From assembly GCF_003589595.1 (NCBI RefSeq), contig NW_020653851.1:21627260-21691259 (forward strand): a DNA stretch of 64,000 nucleotides. The letters are read 5' to 3'. The position numbers were made by a program, and so were the translations under genes. This DNA is from Hyposmocoma kahamanoa. Lineage: Eukaryota > Arthropoda > Insecta > Lepidoptera > Cosmopterigidae. Numbering within the stretch: position 1 is the stretch's first letter; each line of letters begins with the position of its first letter. Below, one piece after another: positions 1 through 13,600 of the stretch. The notes under the pieces were generated by a model. That model did no database searches. It was given only the letters and a program-made list of their open reading frames with translations, and had not been told where the DNA came from.

Positions 1-32
1 TCCGAAGTGAAAGAAATTCGAGTTAATAGAAC

Positions 33-3000
33 CTCCGAGCGCCAGGTGGAAGAGCAGCGCGCTGGGCGCGAGGGGGAAGTAGGAGAGGTTGACCCGGAGC
101 TTGGCCCAGAGCAGCAGCAGCAGCAGCAGCGGCGCGCAGCACAGCAGCGCGAACACGTCCGACAGCGCCCGCGGCGGTCGCGGCTCGGCCACGCGGAACT
201 GGTGCTGGATCTCGCTCAGCGGCCCCGACGCCGGCTGCCGGCTCTTCTGGGCGGCGCCTGATACGCGATCCACACTTACTTATTTCCATAGGCACACGAA
301 ACCGACGATGCGCACGTCAAAGTCAACTAATCTTTATTTCATAGGTAAGCAAATTACAATTGAATTCTGTCAAACTGATTGAACTCTACTGCTCAATCGT
401 AACGCACATTCCCCTGAGAAAAATGAGCAAGAAACTCTTTATAATTCTGAATACTTAATAATATCAATACAATATTTAATTTAAACATCTTAGATCGAGA
501 CTACCTGCAAGAGCTAAGTCACTACTACGGATTTTCGTCATCCAAGTCCGCAGAAACTGTAATAACGCACGCACGCACACACTCTTAAAACGACAAGAAC
601 CACAAATTAAATAAATACTAAATAACGAAATAAATGTATGCCATACAAATACTTCTCTCGGCCTGGGACCTCTGCGTGTCAGGCATGGTATCCGTTCGAC
701 CACGGAGGCAGATAATGATCATAATAATAAGAGCATTTGAAATTATACACATCAATGGGAATCTCATTATAGAAGAGTATATATTATCCCTTAAATAAAT
801 TTGAGATAATAAGCGTTAATACAATAACATCGACATTACACGTCTCATTGCCGCAATTGTGGACTTTCTTAGGCGTGCAGGTTACTTCACGATGTTTTTC
901 TTCCACCTACTAAATATTGACAAATGAATGTAAGTTAAAAATTGAAGCCAAATTGAAGTAAAACAGTAGTTAGCACTAAATGTCATATTCCGACAGGGCT
1001 GATGGCAAAGATAACATTAATTCCTCTGTAGAACTTACCGACTGCGCTTGCATCCTTTCCGAAGTTAAAGATTACATCCCCGACGGGCCAAGAGATGGGG
1101 TTGGAGACCGCGCTGTCTCCGAGAAGGACAGTCAACGAGTACGTGCCAGAGCCGGACTGCAGATGTTTCGCGATGGCGCCCACATTCTGGAATAACCACA
1201 TTGGAATATACCTATGTGAGAAATCATATTAAATAAAAAATAATTGTAAAAGTATCTAACTGGGCGACGAAATGCTTTCAAAGATTTCTCATAGATGGCG
1301 CTACGACTAAAAAGTCGTTGAGAAACCAAATACAAAAAGCACATAGAATAATTCGTGCTGGTTCGTTTTGTGGCTTAGATGGCATAGCTTGTTTGGTTTG
1401 GCACGGTTTACTAGGAGACGTCGTTTCGAATCCGGCCAGGGGGGTCATTCACGTAATCAAATCGTTACGATAGCGTAGCGATTTAGTAGTTGATCTGCTT
1501 TTTCGTATTCACGTGTGACAGTGAATGTCAGCGAGTCCAATTTTAAAGTCGTTCGATCCAAAAAGCGTATTCTGGTATATGAATCTAACTTAAATCGACT
1601 CTGAACGACAAGTCATACGTATTCTGCTAAAATTTTGACAGTTCTTTCAATAGACTTCGGACGGCTAAATGTCAAATTTCACAATCCAAGATGTCGTTCA
1701 TTAGTCGTTACGTTTCGATTCTACTCTCACGTATCACTTCAACGTTCGTTCAAGTGATACGTGAATACCCATGTTCGATCCTTGTATTAATAATTATAAC
1801 AAACTAGTGGAGTAATTTCGACATCTCTAGTCCGCTGCTGGTAGTTGTAAAGGTACCTGGCTGAGTCAAGGAAAGCTTTCAAAGATTTCTCACAGATGGC
1901 GCAACGGCAAGTCGTTAAAAACCAAAAACAAAGATCTCCAACAAGTACATAGAAAAATTCGTAAGGTCCACTAGTTCGTTCCGTGGCTTAGTTGGCATAG
2001 CGTCTGGCACGGTTTGCTGGAAGATGTTGATTCGAATCCGGCCTGATCGAATATCATAGTTGTCATACATCGTGACATTCAATACACTTAAAAATGATAA
2101 AGAATTATTATTACTTACCCAAACGATAACATGTAATAAAAAAAATGTAATGCAACACTTACCAGCTCAACTTTATAAGCCTTGGAATTATCTGGTTCCG
2201 CGACGAAGATGGCTTCATCAACGATGGCTGCTGCGGCGTTTTTCGACGCCACCAGCACGAACGCCTGTTGCACTAGCACCGGCTTGTTTTGCTTATCGCG
2301 AACGCTGAATTTTAGCGTTAACCTGTGAAAATTGCACAATAGACCTAATGTAAAATGTAAATTTGCCACTTGCATTCCTCGAGTGTATAAACAAGGCCAA
2401 GGAGGGGAAGCTATCAACTAATCTTAGTGGTTATTGTGAAAAAACATCATTTTCCAAAAAAATATTTGAATCTTCGTGAATAGAACATTTTACAACCTCG
2501 GCGATACAGCGGCTAGCACTGTGGGCCCGGTAGTACCAATTTGGGAAGCTAACTTTTCTAAACTGGTTTTAGTCTGGGTGTTTCGGATAATGCCCCAGTC
2601 AATTGTTTCCCTGGCACATACAATACAGAGAATTCTTTGGTTTGAGACCAGGTAATTGGTGAGGTTGTACACACATTGTTATCGCGTCTGTCTCTAAAAT
2701 ATTTCTACTCTCCTATTTAATCCTTTTTATCTCCTCCATTTGCATTATTCTGTTCATGTATGTCTTTTATTCTTGGTATTTTTAAATTCCACAAACATCC
2801 CCAATTTGATCCGAGATATTTACGTCACGGTCTACCTCTCCTCACCTTTCCATCCACATTCGCTGTATAAATTTACACTTCCATCCTTTCCACATGACCC
2901 AACCATTAAAATAGAGATGCCACACATAGTGATTTATCCGAGTAGCGAATATTCGGCCACGCTCTCGGCCGAAGCGCCGAATATTCGGCGTAAATTCTGT

Positions 3001-6000
3001 GCATTTCACGCGTGATCTGTTACGACCTGTCTCAGTCCTTCCCTTTTCTATCCAGAACGCGAGATATTGTTATTAACACATAGAGAATCGTTAAGTCGTT
3101 CGTCAAGTTTCACCTTGTCATGCTAGCACTACTGATCACTATATCATCTTTCAAACCACAGCACTCTCATAATGGTGCATTATTATTATAATTTAGAATA
3201 ACGACTAAAAATTTGAAAAATAATCGAAACTTACTTTTGCAAATGATCAGCCTGCAAGATCTCATTGAGCTTATTAGGGTAGGTGACAGTCGTAATCTTA
3301 GGGCTAGTTGTTCCATCGACGTCTCCCACACCGACTTCAATACTTGACACTACAATCTCTCCAAGCACAGCTACATTCACATTAGTCGTCTTTGAACCAG
3401 CACTCAATGCAATCTTGTATAAGCCGTATTGAGCCTTAATCTTGCTAAGGTTTAGTATAAAAGTCGTTCGGTCATCGCCCTTCTGGGTCAAGGGCTGTTT
3501 GGAAAGCACCACGACGTCGTCAGCGAGTCTAGTGCCTGATTGAGCGACCACTTCTTCAGGTTTAAGGCCACGGACAGGACGGCCAATGAAATCGCTAACA
3601 GAGATCTCGATGGTGTCAGATTCGGAAGTTATGTACTTCTTGCCTTTGATAACTATGCTGATGGGTGATGGCTGGGGATAAAAAAATAATTTCATTAAAA
3701 TAAGATTACATCACATAAGTCATTCCAGAATAACCAGTACCAAATATGGTTGAGGTTCTATGAATTAATAAGTACTTAAAACCAGTGGAACCAGTCATGT
3801 CTGTAGGGGGGCTGATGGCCGATAGAGCAGACTTGTTCTAGAGTGGCGACCATGTCAAGGCAAACGTCCGCCCTGCGGCAAGGTGGGTGGACGACCTGAG
3901 AAAGGTGGCCAGCGGCTGGATGCCAGGAGAGTTGGCGTGGTCAGGGGGAGGCTTATATCCAGAAGTGGATACGTGTAAGCTGATGTAGGTAAGCAGTGGT
4001 GATGCAATTGCTTAAGTAATGGTAGTCGGTCAGAATCCAGGATGCTCACCTCATCGTCAGCGAGAGCCAACGCAGCTTCGACCAACAACGCAGCGCCGCG
4101 CTGTGATGTCACCGACCGCCGCGACAACAGGTACTCCGCGAACTTGTAGCGCTGTTCCTCCGTCAAAGGTGATGACTTTTTCAGCACCTTGTACGACCTG
4201 AGCATACACAATAATAATAATTAGGCTTTAGTACAAGGCGCCTGCTATTGTTTGTTAAGGGATTTGAGACATTGATCAACTCAACAAACGACGCACAGAG
4301 CATGGAACAGGTAATAAACAAATGTCTGAGAAAATAAGGATTCACAGCTACATGACGCTTGAGACAAAAAAAATTGTACAATACTTCTCCACATTATATT
4401 TTTTGTACAATGTATAGAGACGGTTATATTGCGAGACAGACACAGATGAAGTAAAGCGGCAATCATTTTTGGCTACGAAATTGTTACAGAAACGTGGGAC
4501 ATGGTCAATGGTCGGAAATTGGTGTCCTACATAAAATTCCTCTTGTAATTTTTTTATTTATTTATTATCCTATATTATACTGACAATTGAATTATATCGA
4601 CTATTATATTAATAAATTACTGAATCTATATCAGAGCATCCTGAAGACGCATAGGTCTGCCCCACCTCTATCCATCTGGCTCTGTCCCTAGTCAGCCTAG
4701 TCCATAGAGGTCCAGCTATTTTTTAAAGTCATCAGACTATCTTTTAAAGGGACGACCTCTTTTCCTCTTGACATTTTCTCTTGGTAACCATTCTGTTACC
4801 TTTCTGTTGCACTTTTCTACTCTTTCCCTGTACATGTGGCCAGTCCACTTCCACTTTACTATTTTGCTTTTTGTGATGACATCCTCCAATTTAGTACTGC
4901 TTCGTAAGTCTGTAGCTCTGTTTTTGTCTCTTAGAGAGAATCCCCTTGGTATGCAAAATTTTTAATTAATTTCTTTTCTTCAGTTCTACTAGCAAATGTC
5001 GCCGTTCGGTCGATATGTCAATATGCGGTATCTAAAGCTAAGTAGGGGCGGAGAGCGACCATTCTCGTTACTTTTTTATTCTCTGATTTGGTAAAAGGTC
5101 GGTTATCTACTGCATTTTTATATGGCACCAGCAGAATGACTTTAAAATCCAACTTCGACCTCCTAGGCTAGTAGTTTTGTTCTACGATGCTGTGAAACCC
5201 ATTTCCGGTAATTCGGAATTCGAAACAGTAATTAATTAATGTTTTGTGGTTTTAACAACTCTGTCGCTTCTTGTAGTCTAATTTATACATGTATCTATAT
5301 ACATGGAACACCTTTTTCCGACCACTGGACATAATACAGTCCGTCCTGAGATGGGTAGACTATGTATTGTCTACAAAGTCGTGGGAGTTAGCAATGTCCA
5401 GCCAGCAGTTCAGCTGTGGATATGGATGAAAACATGAATAACGGTGTATACGTAAAATTTATTCAAAAAAGTAACTTTAAAGACTTTTCTTTGTTTGCAT
5501 TTCTTTCTTGTTATTTGTTTTTTTATTTAGTTTATAAACAGAAATTGGGCTATCCGAGTCCAAATTAGTTCGTAAGAAGATTTACGTGAAAATTATATGT
5601 ATGTTGTGCTTACATCTAGTAGGTGCCATTGTATTCGAATTCTATTTAAGCATGTCTAGTTAAGACTAGATAACTCTGTAAAAAGTTTTGTAAGCCATAT
5701 AATAATAAACAATAAATAAATAATAATAATAATGGAACCCACCGAATACGAAAAGAAAGTGTTACCTAATAATGGTGGAGAGTAGCAATGAGGTAACAGG
5801 CAGCCCGCCCTCAAAGTGCAACGCGCGCGAATCGCTTTCGTCGGCAGCCAGCAGCAGCCCTTCGGCGTGTGATGCTGTCCACGCCTCGCAGCCCATGTGT
5901 TCGCACATCGCGAAGACGTACGCGTAACTGCAAAATGTGATAGTTATTAGGTGCTCCTATTTTACATCATGTTTTACACAAAGGATATATTTCCAACGTG

Positions 6001-9000
6001 CATTTCAACCTTCTTTGTGGACATGTTCATAATTTCACAAATAACTATAAAATTTGTGAAAAGCACAATTAAGGAAATGTAATGAAATATTGAACACATA
6101 AATTCTTTTTTAGTGTGTGTAAATAAACTATGAAAAAAGTAATACAACAGGTAATTTTCTTACTTTTATGATTATTAGTAATAAAATTTCCAGTTTATTC
6201 ATTTAAAAAAAAAATGAAAAAAAAATATGTTTATGTCATTAAACATTATTTATGAGCCTGTATTATAGTTTTGGTTACAATGTTATGTTATATTTAAACA
6301 AATTTTAGTATACAATGTGTTGATTTGCATCTCGCCATATTTACAGTCTATATTCGAAACTGAACCCAAATAACTAAAAAAATAAATCGAAAAAAATTTC
6401 GTAAATTAATATTTTATATTTAATTGCGGTAAACAAATTTGATCCAAAGGTCATTGACTTGCACGGCATCGGCATAAATGTAAACATTTTGAACAATGAC
6501 CTTAATGCGCAGAAAGAAACGCAATTTAGATCTATTTGGTGGTGAGGTCGGGTAGCGACGGCGGGGTAGTGTCGTATCGAGCGCGCGATTGGTAGATCAG
6601 TCGACCTTGCTTCCCGTACTGACTGCGTCTACGTCACGCTGACATCCCGCAAAGGTACATTCTATTCTAGTTTGTCACGAAATGCCATGTGGTTCAGTAT
6701 GTAAACAAGAGTTAGTAGTGCAAAAAAAAAGAGTGGTACAAGTGCGTGTCTATTCTTATGGCATGATGTGAAACGTTTAGTTTACGCGGAGGATACGAGT
6801 GTCGAAGTTTCTGCTTTCAAAGTTGTGCAGTCTAATGTTGAAACGAAATTCACATGCAAATCTCTGCATAGCCGGTACGGAGCCAGGCACCAGCTATGTA
6901 CTTCTAGCAATACTTTCATGTAACCTAAAGTTGGTAAGTACCAAATCTAAGTTACAAAAAACTTTTATCAACTTTTTAATTAATGTAAATATATAGTAAA
7001 TTATAACAATACTAGGACATAATCATAATTAAAAAAATAGGTAAATAAGCGATCGAGAAAGATACGTATAGCTCGGGAAGCGGGTGGCGGGGTCACTGCC
7101 CTTGCGTGATGCATATGATTTCGAGACAATTTTGAAAAACTTTACTAGATACAATTAGTCGGAATATTTTTTTTATATTTTTACATGATTTAGCATTATT
7201 TCTATTTAATTTCTTAAATATGGCGAGAATGCAAATCAACACACTGTATACAGAAAATGTTTAATACAAAATACAGTCACTTACTTGACAGGAGAATCAT
7301 CTTTCTTCAACAACTGAATGAGATTTTTAAGGGCTTCATCTTTGTCCCATACAGCTCCTTTGCCTAATGCCTTCTGAGAGTATATAGCATAGTAAAGCTC
7401 CGACAAAGGCGCTTCTTTCTTATCCAAGACTCGTGTTGAGGCAGAGAGGACATCAGGTTTCAAGTAGTTGGTACAGCCTGATAGTAAGGCAGCATTTGTG
7501 AGGTAAAACACTTGCTCCATGTTGTTGATATCATATTTGGCATCTTTGATGGCCTAGTAGAACAATTTCAATAAATATTTAATTTTAACCAGATTTTTAT
7601 TATAGATATTAGTTGTTAGGTAAAAAATTATGTTGCTAATTTTTCAATGATATATTCCTAGATAAATATACTGCAGTCTTCTAAATAGACGACTGCATAA
7701 TACAAACACATAAGTAGCTTTTATGAATAAATATTCATAAAAGCTACTTATGTGTGTTTGTAAAGAATATCACACAGTTTTACTGAATGGTAGTACCCAA
7801 ACAATTTAGTGATTTTAAGTGAAATTTGCCTAAAAGTGGAACAAATTATATTTTGTTTAATTTAGGTAAAATTCATGAAATATAAAGGGTTATTTATAAA
7901 ATACTAACAATCTGGCAGAACTATATTCCTAACGTCTGAAACAGCTATGATGAGTTGAAACTCATCTGAAGAACAGAGTCCGATGTGATTGTATAGCAAA
8001 AAAAAAAAGTACGTTACGAGAACATTTTCGTTATTCAAACTAAGGCCTATGTAAAGGTATTTTGAGAATTTATATATCTTATTTTGTTTCGGAAATATAA
8101 AATAGAAGAAAGGTCAATCTGACATCCACAGCGAAGAAGAATGAACAAAATGTACTATGTCCTGAGAACAAGTAGTCTTTCACAAAGACCTTTGTTCTAC
8201 GGATGAGTTGATTTTTCCATGTCTATTAATAATTTATCACATTTTATTTTTGAACAAAAATACAAATATTTAAATAGAATGCTCTAAATGGTGAACTCTG
8301 AGCAAAACGCAGGATTGTCGTCTTTAGATACCTTATTACGAAATACATATCTAAAAAGTGTCAGATTACTATCTGGACAAAAAGTTTATTTTTGGTAAAT
8401 TTATTATGTTTTGTACAAAGTCATAGAACAAAAGTTATTGTTAATTACTATTATGTCAATAATATAGTCCTACAAGGTTTTTAGTACTTTGCAAATAGCA
8501 CTGTATAGTATAGGTTCTCAAACATTCTGACTACAAAAAATAATTGAAAACATGTTTTAAAATTAACACTAAAAATCACAAGGAAAAAAACATATATTAT
8601 GTAGCATAGTTTAAATAGATAATTCTAATTTCTTTTCAAAATGCGGCCACACCGCCTGTACAGCATCAAAACTCTTCAGCACCCACTGCGGGGGCAGTAG
8701 GGACCACTTTGGGAAACTAAACATATTCATCCTTAGTTTTGTAAGTGTTATCAAAAACATTGTATCAATTTTTTATATACATATTTGACAATTAAAAAAA
8801 TACTTACTTTACAAACATCAGGCATTTTAACTTTTAGCAGACTCAAACCCTTGAGAGAGTAATATAGTGTAGCAACATCATTGCTTTTAGTGCCCGCCTG
8901 TAGAATGGACTCCAGACGCTGTAGATCTATTGTGTTCTGCAGTGTGGCACTGCTGAGACCCAACAGGCAAAGCACCGCAAAGAATAATGCTGAAATTTTA

Positions 9001-9533
9001 AACAGTTACAAGTTTGAATGGAAATGTTATAGCATTTCTTTTATTCTTCGTAATTCTGTAAGACTAGTACCTGAAGCAATTTTTTTTGTTATTTAAATAT
9101 GTAATTCATTGTACTGTACATTTTTAGTGGAAATACTTAAAATAATAGGTACTTTGCTAGCAATCCATCCTAGTTTCAAGTAAGTGTTTTATGTTTACTT
9201 AGACTAACAAGAGCGGTAATCAAGGTGAAAGCACTAAATTTTCGCATTATTACACCAAGAGAACATATTTCGAATTTCAATACTGATAAAACATGCCGAA
9301 AGCCGGCCAATACAGCAGTCAAACTCTGACGTGTCCTAAGCATTTCGCAAAAATCTATATGTGTAATATGTTCAACTTGCAGTTATTACTTAGCAACATG
9401 GTTAATAATTATACATAAAATGCGATTACAACCCAACACCGCTGAAAAGTAAAGAAAAATTCAATTTATCTCTACAACCACGCAAAGGTTACAAATTTGA
9501 ATAAGAAACTCAAAACTCACCACGAAAGTGCAT
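33..9533 (-). CDS. RPN2: Ribophorin II, oligosaccharyltransferase subunit (partial at 3' end)
   Basis: Subunit of the ER oligosaccharyltransferase that N-glycosylates proteins entering the lumen (OstDelta in flies). Exons on the minus strand: 9533-9521, 8989-8808, 7553-7285, 5927-5766, 4197-4050, 3671-3235, 2322-2163, 1186-1039 and 257-33; all have GT-AG borders and the phases join without a stop, giving about 581 codons. Exons 1 and 2 encode a signal peptide (MHFR-ALFFAVLCLLGLSSA). Family landmarks follow in order: SPLTEEQRYKFAEYLL in exon 5, TSPKITTVTYPNKL in exon 6, FVAEPDNSKAYKVEL in exon 7, and EIQHQFRVAEPRPP plus a leucine-rich membrane helix in exon 9. The last donor (position 32, GTTCTA) is weak; the frame stays open to base 1, so the exon end is uncertain. 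The final membrane segments lie off the window. Identity is secure; it rests on recalled family similarity. Confidence 0.95.
3800..4000 (+). mobile_element. RTE-type LINE tail in RPN2 intron
   Basis: Translation contains RWVDDLRKVASGWMPGELAW, resembling the ARWxDDIxxxAG region near the end of RTE-type ORFs; stops present. It ends about 50 bp before RPN2 exon 5. Confidence 0.6.
4640..4965 (-). mobile_element. RTE-type LINE fragment in RPN2 intron
   Basis: Minus-strand translation includes KWKWTGHMYRERVEKCNRKV and KRKRGRPFKR, the typical post-RT region. Stop codons and frame breaks. Confidence 0.7.
6311..7248. mobile_element. 938-bp TA-flanked element in RPN2 intron
   Basis: Inverted ends of about 35 bp (TACAATGTGTTGATTTGCAT left), TA at 6309-6310 and 7249-7250. 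No intact gene inside; a 65-codon frame near 6799 is not recognisable. The right end is 36 bp from RPN2 exon 3. Confidence 0.85.
7702..7761. repeat. Near-perfect hairpin in RPN2 intron
   Basis: 27-base arm ACAAACACATAAGTAGCTTT... pairs with a 29-base arm (one extra TG) across a loop of about four bases. Confidence 0.85.
8990..9520 (-). other. RPN2 intron 1, no feature seen
   Basis: AT-rich, no repeat family of this window and no coding frame recognised. Confidence 0.5.
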
Positions 9534-9895
9534 TTTGAACGATTAACTATTTAAATTTACACGTGGTCTTCTATTCCTGTAAGAACTTATCTAAATAAAA
9601 GCTATTATTTATCAGAAAATCAGAAAAATCGACACATTTACGCCGGGTTTCTTGACAGAAAACGATCGACGTTGCATTGAGTGTTGCCATAAAAATGTAG
9701 CACGAATCCTGCAAAAATTAAACGCAAATCATCAAAAAAAAAATGGCGATCCGGAAATTATAGTAACATTTGCTTTGACTTTGTCATTTGTTGACAGAAT
9801 CAAGGTCCATCTCTCATTTTTCAGATTCCAAAATCAAAAAGGATCTTGTTTTTCACTGACTTCTGTTGTTCCGATTAAATAATTACTGTATCAAA
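9534..9895. promoter_or_regulatory. Shared divergent promoter region, RPN2 / ATP synthase g
   Basis: 362 bp separate the two start codons, which point away from each other. No TATA box stands out on either side. This compact head-to-head layout suggests a bidirectional housekeeping promoter, but transcription starts cannot be placed from sequence alone. Confidence 0.55.
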
Positions 9896-10440
9896 ATGGC
9901 CGCTGCTAAACTTCCGTCGTTGGTTAACTGTAAGTATATTCACGAGGACTAAAATTTCAAGTGTATGTTGTGGTTCTTCCAGTTATGTAATTCGAGGGAT
10001 TTTTATGGTTTTTGAGGCTCGAAAGCATTTTAAAAATTAGTGTGACCTCATGTTTGTATAAGAAGTTACATCAGTCTATATATCATGCCAGAAAAGATGA
10101 TATGGTGGCGCAAACCACAATGAATAGTAGTTTTAGGTTATAAATATTGATTTTCGACTAAACTAGCCAATCTCTTGCAGCGGCGTTAGCCCAGGCGCGC
10201 CCCAAGTTCAACATTTTTTTGAAGTACGCAAAAGTAGAGCTGGCGCCACCTAAATTGAGCGAGATTCCTCAAATCAAGGCAGGTATTGGTAAGCTTCTGA
10301 CCAGTGCGAAGACAGGGGCATGGAAACAACAGACAGTCAAACAGGCTACCTTAAATGTACTAGTAGGTGCTGAGGTGCTGTTCTGGTTCTATATAGGAGA
10401 ATGCATTGGCAAGCGCCACCTTGTGGGCTATGATGTTTAA
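9896..10440 (+). CDS. ATPsynG: ATP synthase subunit g, mitochondrial
   Basis: Small membrane subunit of the F1Fo ATP synthase, needed for dimer formation in the inner mitochondrial membrane. Two exons, 9896-9929 and 10181-10440, joined in phase 1 across a GTAAGT...CTTGCAG intron, give 97 residues. The protein begins MAAAKLPSLVN, has the family stretch RPKFNIFLKYAKVELAPP, and ends with a hydrophobic segment (VLVGAEVLFWFYIGECIGKR), the single membrane helix containing a GxxxG-like spacing around GAEVLFWFYIGE. Length matches the usual 95-105 residues. The start is the first ATG and directly precedes a conserved N-terminus. The gene is divergent from RPN2 and converges on DAP3 with a 191-bp gap. 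Symbol is the fly name (ATP5MG in vertebrates). Confidence 0.94.
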
Positions 10441-10484
10441 GTTTCTTTTAAGTGTATTTCTGTAGATATGTTCATGTTCAGTAA

Positions 10485-10490
10485 AATAAA
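10485..10490 (+). terminator. Poly(A) signal of ATP synthase g
   Basis: AATAAA lies 45 bp after the stop codon, followed by an AT-rich stretch and T-run. It is the only canonical signal before the convergent DAP3 stop at 10632. Confidence 0.7.
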
Positions 10491-10631
10491 TTATTAAAAT
10501 CATTATTGCTTTTTTTTTGCCAGTAGTTTTGATAAACAAGCAATTCCTATTATTTAAAAAAGTAAAAACAAGTTATTAAAATGAACATTAGACTATATAT
10601 TTAACAAGATTTAAAAACTAAAGTATTCAAA

Positions 10632-13600
10632 TTACAGTGGTGCACATTGCTCCATAAATGTAAAAGGGTTGCAAGCACTAGTGAACTTGAGTTCAGTATC
10701 GATCTCAGGAGGGCCACGGAGCCACAGACGATCTCTGTAGTAGCTGGCACAAGATAGGTACTCCTTGTCGGTGTATCTTCTCACTTCTACTGGTACAAAA
10801 GGGTCCAAATGGTCAAATCCCTGTAACCGATAACATATAATTAATGACTATATTAGGTACACACAATTCTATCATTAGACAGATAATATAATAAAAAAAA
10901 TTAATTGCTGAGTTTTAAGGTGTTTGTGATTGTTATACATTGGAAATGAAACTATTTTTGGTTTGTGAATCACATACATTATTTTGTTTTTTTTCTTAAT
11001 AGTTTTAATTTGTTAAATTTGTCTGAAATTAGAAATAGTGTGAAACTTTTTAATTCTTTTTTTAAGATTATCAAATAATATACGAACAAGTCTGTGCCTG
11101 ATGGTAAGTTAAAAGCTCGCCTGTAACTGTTACAGTGCCACTTAGGTTAGCTTTAAATTGCAAAGATGCGAGGGGCACTGCCACTGCTCCTGTTACTTTG
11201 AGACATATAGTTGACAAGTCTCGAGTTAAAGTATGAAACCATCACACTTAATATTCTGATCACTTTGAAACGAAGTCTACAAATTTTTTCAAATAAAATC
11301 TTAGGCTTTGAAATTCAAAATTTTAGCATTCTTCAATTGTTTTCTTTTAGTTATTTTTCAATTTGTTACGCGTGGACATAGCCAAGTATTTTTTTAATAC
11401 GAGTTCTGATGTGGCATAATGCATGCAAAGTATTTTACGTCGCGTGTGAAGCGGATATTGTACGTACGCTCTGCGTGTTTTTAGTTTTCCAGATTCTGCA
11501 GGGGTCATTTTAACCTACCACATATGCATTGTTAACAACCCTTTACAAGAATAAAAACACTTTACTAGAGCTACAGCTTGAAGAGCGTTTCGCCACAACC
11601 ATACTCCAATCTACATCTTTCTAACTGCCGATTTTTGTTGTAATTCAGATAAAATTTTATGTACAAGAACAATAATTTAGTGTGCAGCAGTCGAGAATAG
11701 ATTTCAGCGTTATTTTGTTATTGATACGCAACTAACAGCTGTAATATTTCAAAAGTACTTTTAAATGCTGCTAACGCGAAATAGTTAAGAAAAACATTAT
11801 AACTGTTTTAAGGAAATTTTAGATCTTCTTAAGTTAAGACTACATTTTGAAAAACGGGCAAAAGCCTCTCAAACAGTGTAAGTGCACAGATCATATTAAG
11901 GTAAGTACCTGTTAAAATCGTGTTAATAAATATTTAGAAACAGTTTTAGTTATAAATCATTTTTGTAATTTCTAAATTTAAAAACCCGAAGAACTTTGAA
12001 GTAAGTTTTCTTGCAAACTGTATAAAATTGGCACACGGCAGTTTTCGTCCTGCATTTGGAATATGAAAATGCATCACTTGCTAAGTTTCACTCAAAAAAG
12101 TCTTATCTGAGTTTTGAATACTGTTAAGTGTGATACCAAGGGCGCATATTTTGAATAAATACTTTTATTTATAGAACCGCAGTTGCATTTGTACCTCTTT
12201 GCGTAATAAATATTTTGGCAAGTAACTTTCTTGGTGGTCATCAGGTACAGCAAGTTGATCAGCTGTGAGAAGAATCACTCCATTTGTCTGGAAACAATTA
12301 TTTTTTATTACTTTGATGCTACATTATTCTTGTATTCTTGTTAACTTGTATAATTAATATAATTCATTTAGCTTTTGTAACTTAGAAATTAATAGTTTGT
12401 TTCATACAACTAAAAGATAACGGAAGAGCGGGACTTCCTGTTACAGGTGGTAGACACCTACTAGGAAGTCCCTTAATAAACTTTTTTCATTCTTTTTTCA
12501 TTATAGTAGAATGTAATCTATGATAGTCTACACCTAATAATGAAGAAATGTACCCAATTATTTTTCGTTAGTTCTTTAAAAGAGCTAGTAAGTGTGACTT
12601 CCTCAGGTTTTACAGTCTTCTTGGTGGGAGTGCTAAGCCGCGTCAATGGATAGAAAAAGCTGTTAAACCCATCAATGGCTACAAATGTTTTGCACCTGTA
12701 ATGAAATAGAACAAATTAAAACAACAATATAAAATCACCTAATCATTTCTTTGTATTGTTGAAGGCTGGTGTGCTTTCTTAAACATACATTCCTAATACA
12801 AAGGAAATTTAGAGAGTAAACTACAACAATAAAAATTTCGTGTTAGTCAGAACACGTTCATGTTTACACTGAAATTCATGTTTATTTTGGCTATCATAAT
12901 AAAATAAACACATATTTGTGAGTATAAGAGTGTAGAACTAGTCACTAGATCTTAATTCATGATATTTTTCCTAAGTCAAAGTCAAAGATTATTTATTCCA
13001 TAGGTAAAATAAATTTACACTTGAAAACGTCACATTTAAGCTACTGCTCGTTCACTACGCTGACCTCCCTGAGAAGAACGAGCAAGAAACTCTAGGGATT
13101 GCTCTTTTCAAATAAACTTAAATGCTATGGAATACACTTTGAATCAAATTTGTGTGGATTTTGGAGCCGTGTCGCCTTCCATACATCTTTATCTAACACG
13201 TAGTCTTCAATTTTGTAATATGATTTTTCGACCAAAATATTTTTAATGTAGTTTTTAAACTTAGGAAATTATAAACTTAATATATGCTCCGGAATCTTAT
13301 TGTAAGAATGTATACAGTTCCCCATAAAAGAGTTGTTTACCTTGGTTAAACGAAATCGTGGTACCATGAGTTTGGACTTAGCTCTAAGGTTAATATTATG
13401 GATATCTTCTTTCTTATTGAAATTATGTATATTTTCACTGGCATATAAAATATTAGAGTAAATGTACTGTGATGCCACAGTCATGATACCAGTCTCCTTA
13501 AAGTTTTCTCTGAGAGAAACCCGAGAGCCTAAACGGTACACAGAACGAATCGCTCGTTTTTACAATACAAATATGGTTTGAATATCTGCCGCTTTACCCC

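Noticed and set aside
7702..7761. MicroRNA gene
   Set aside because: Loop too small and pairing too perfect; no supporting conservation can be seen here.
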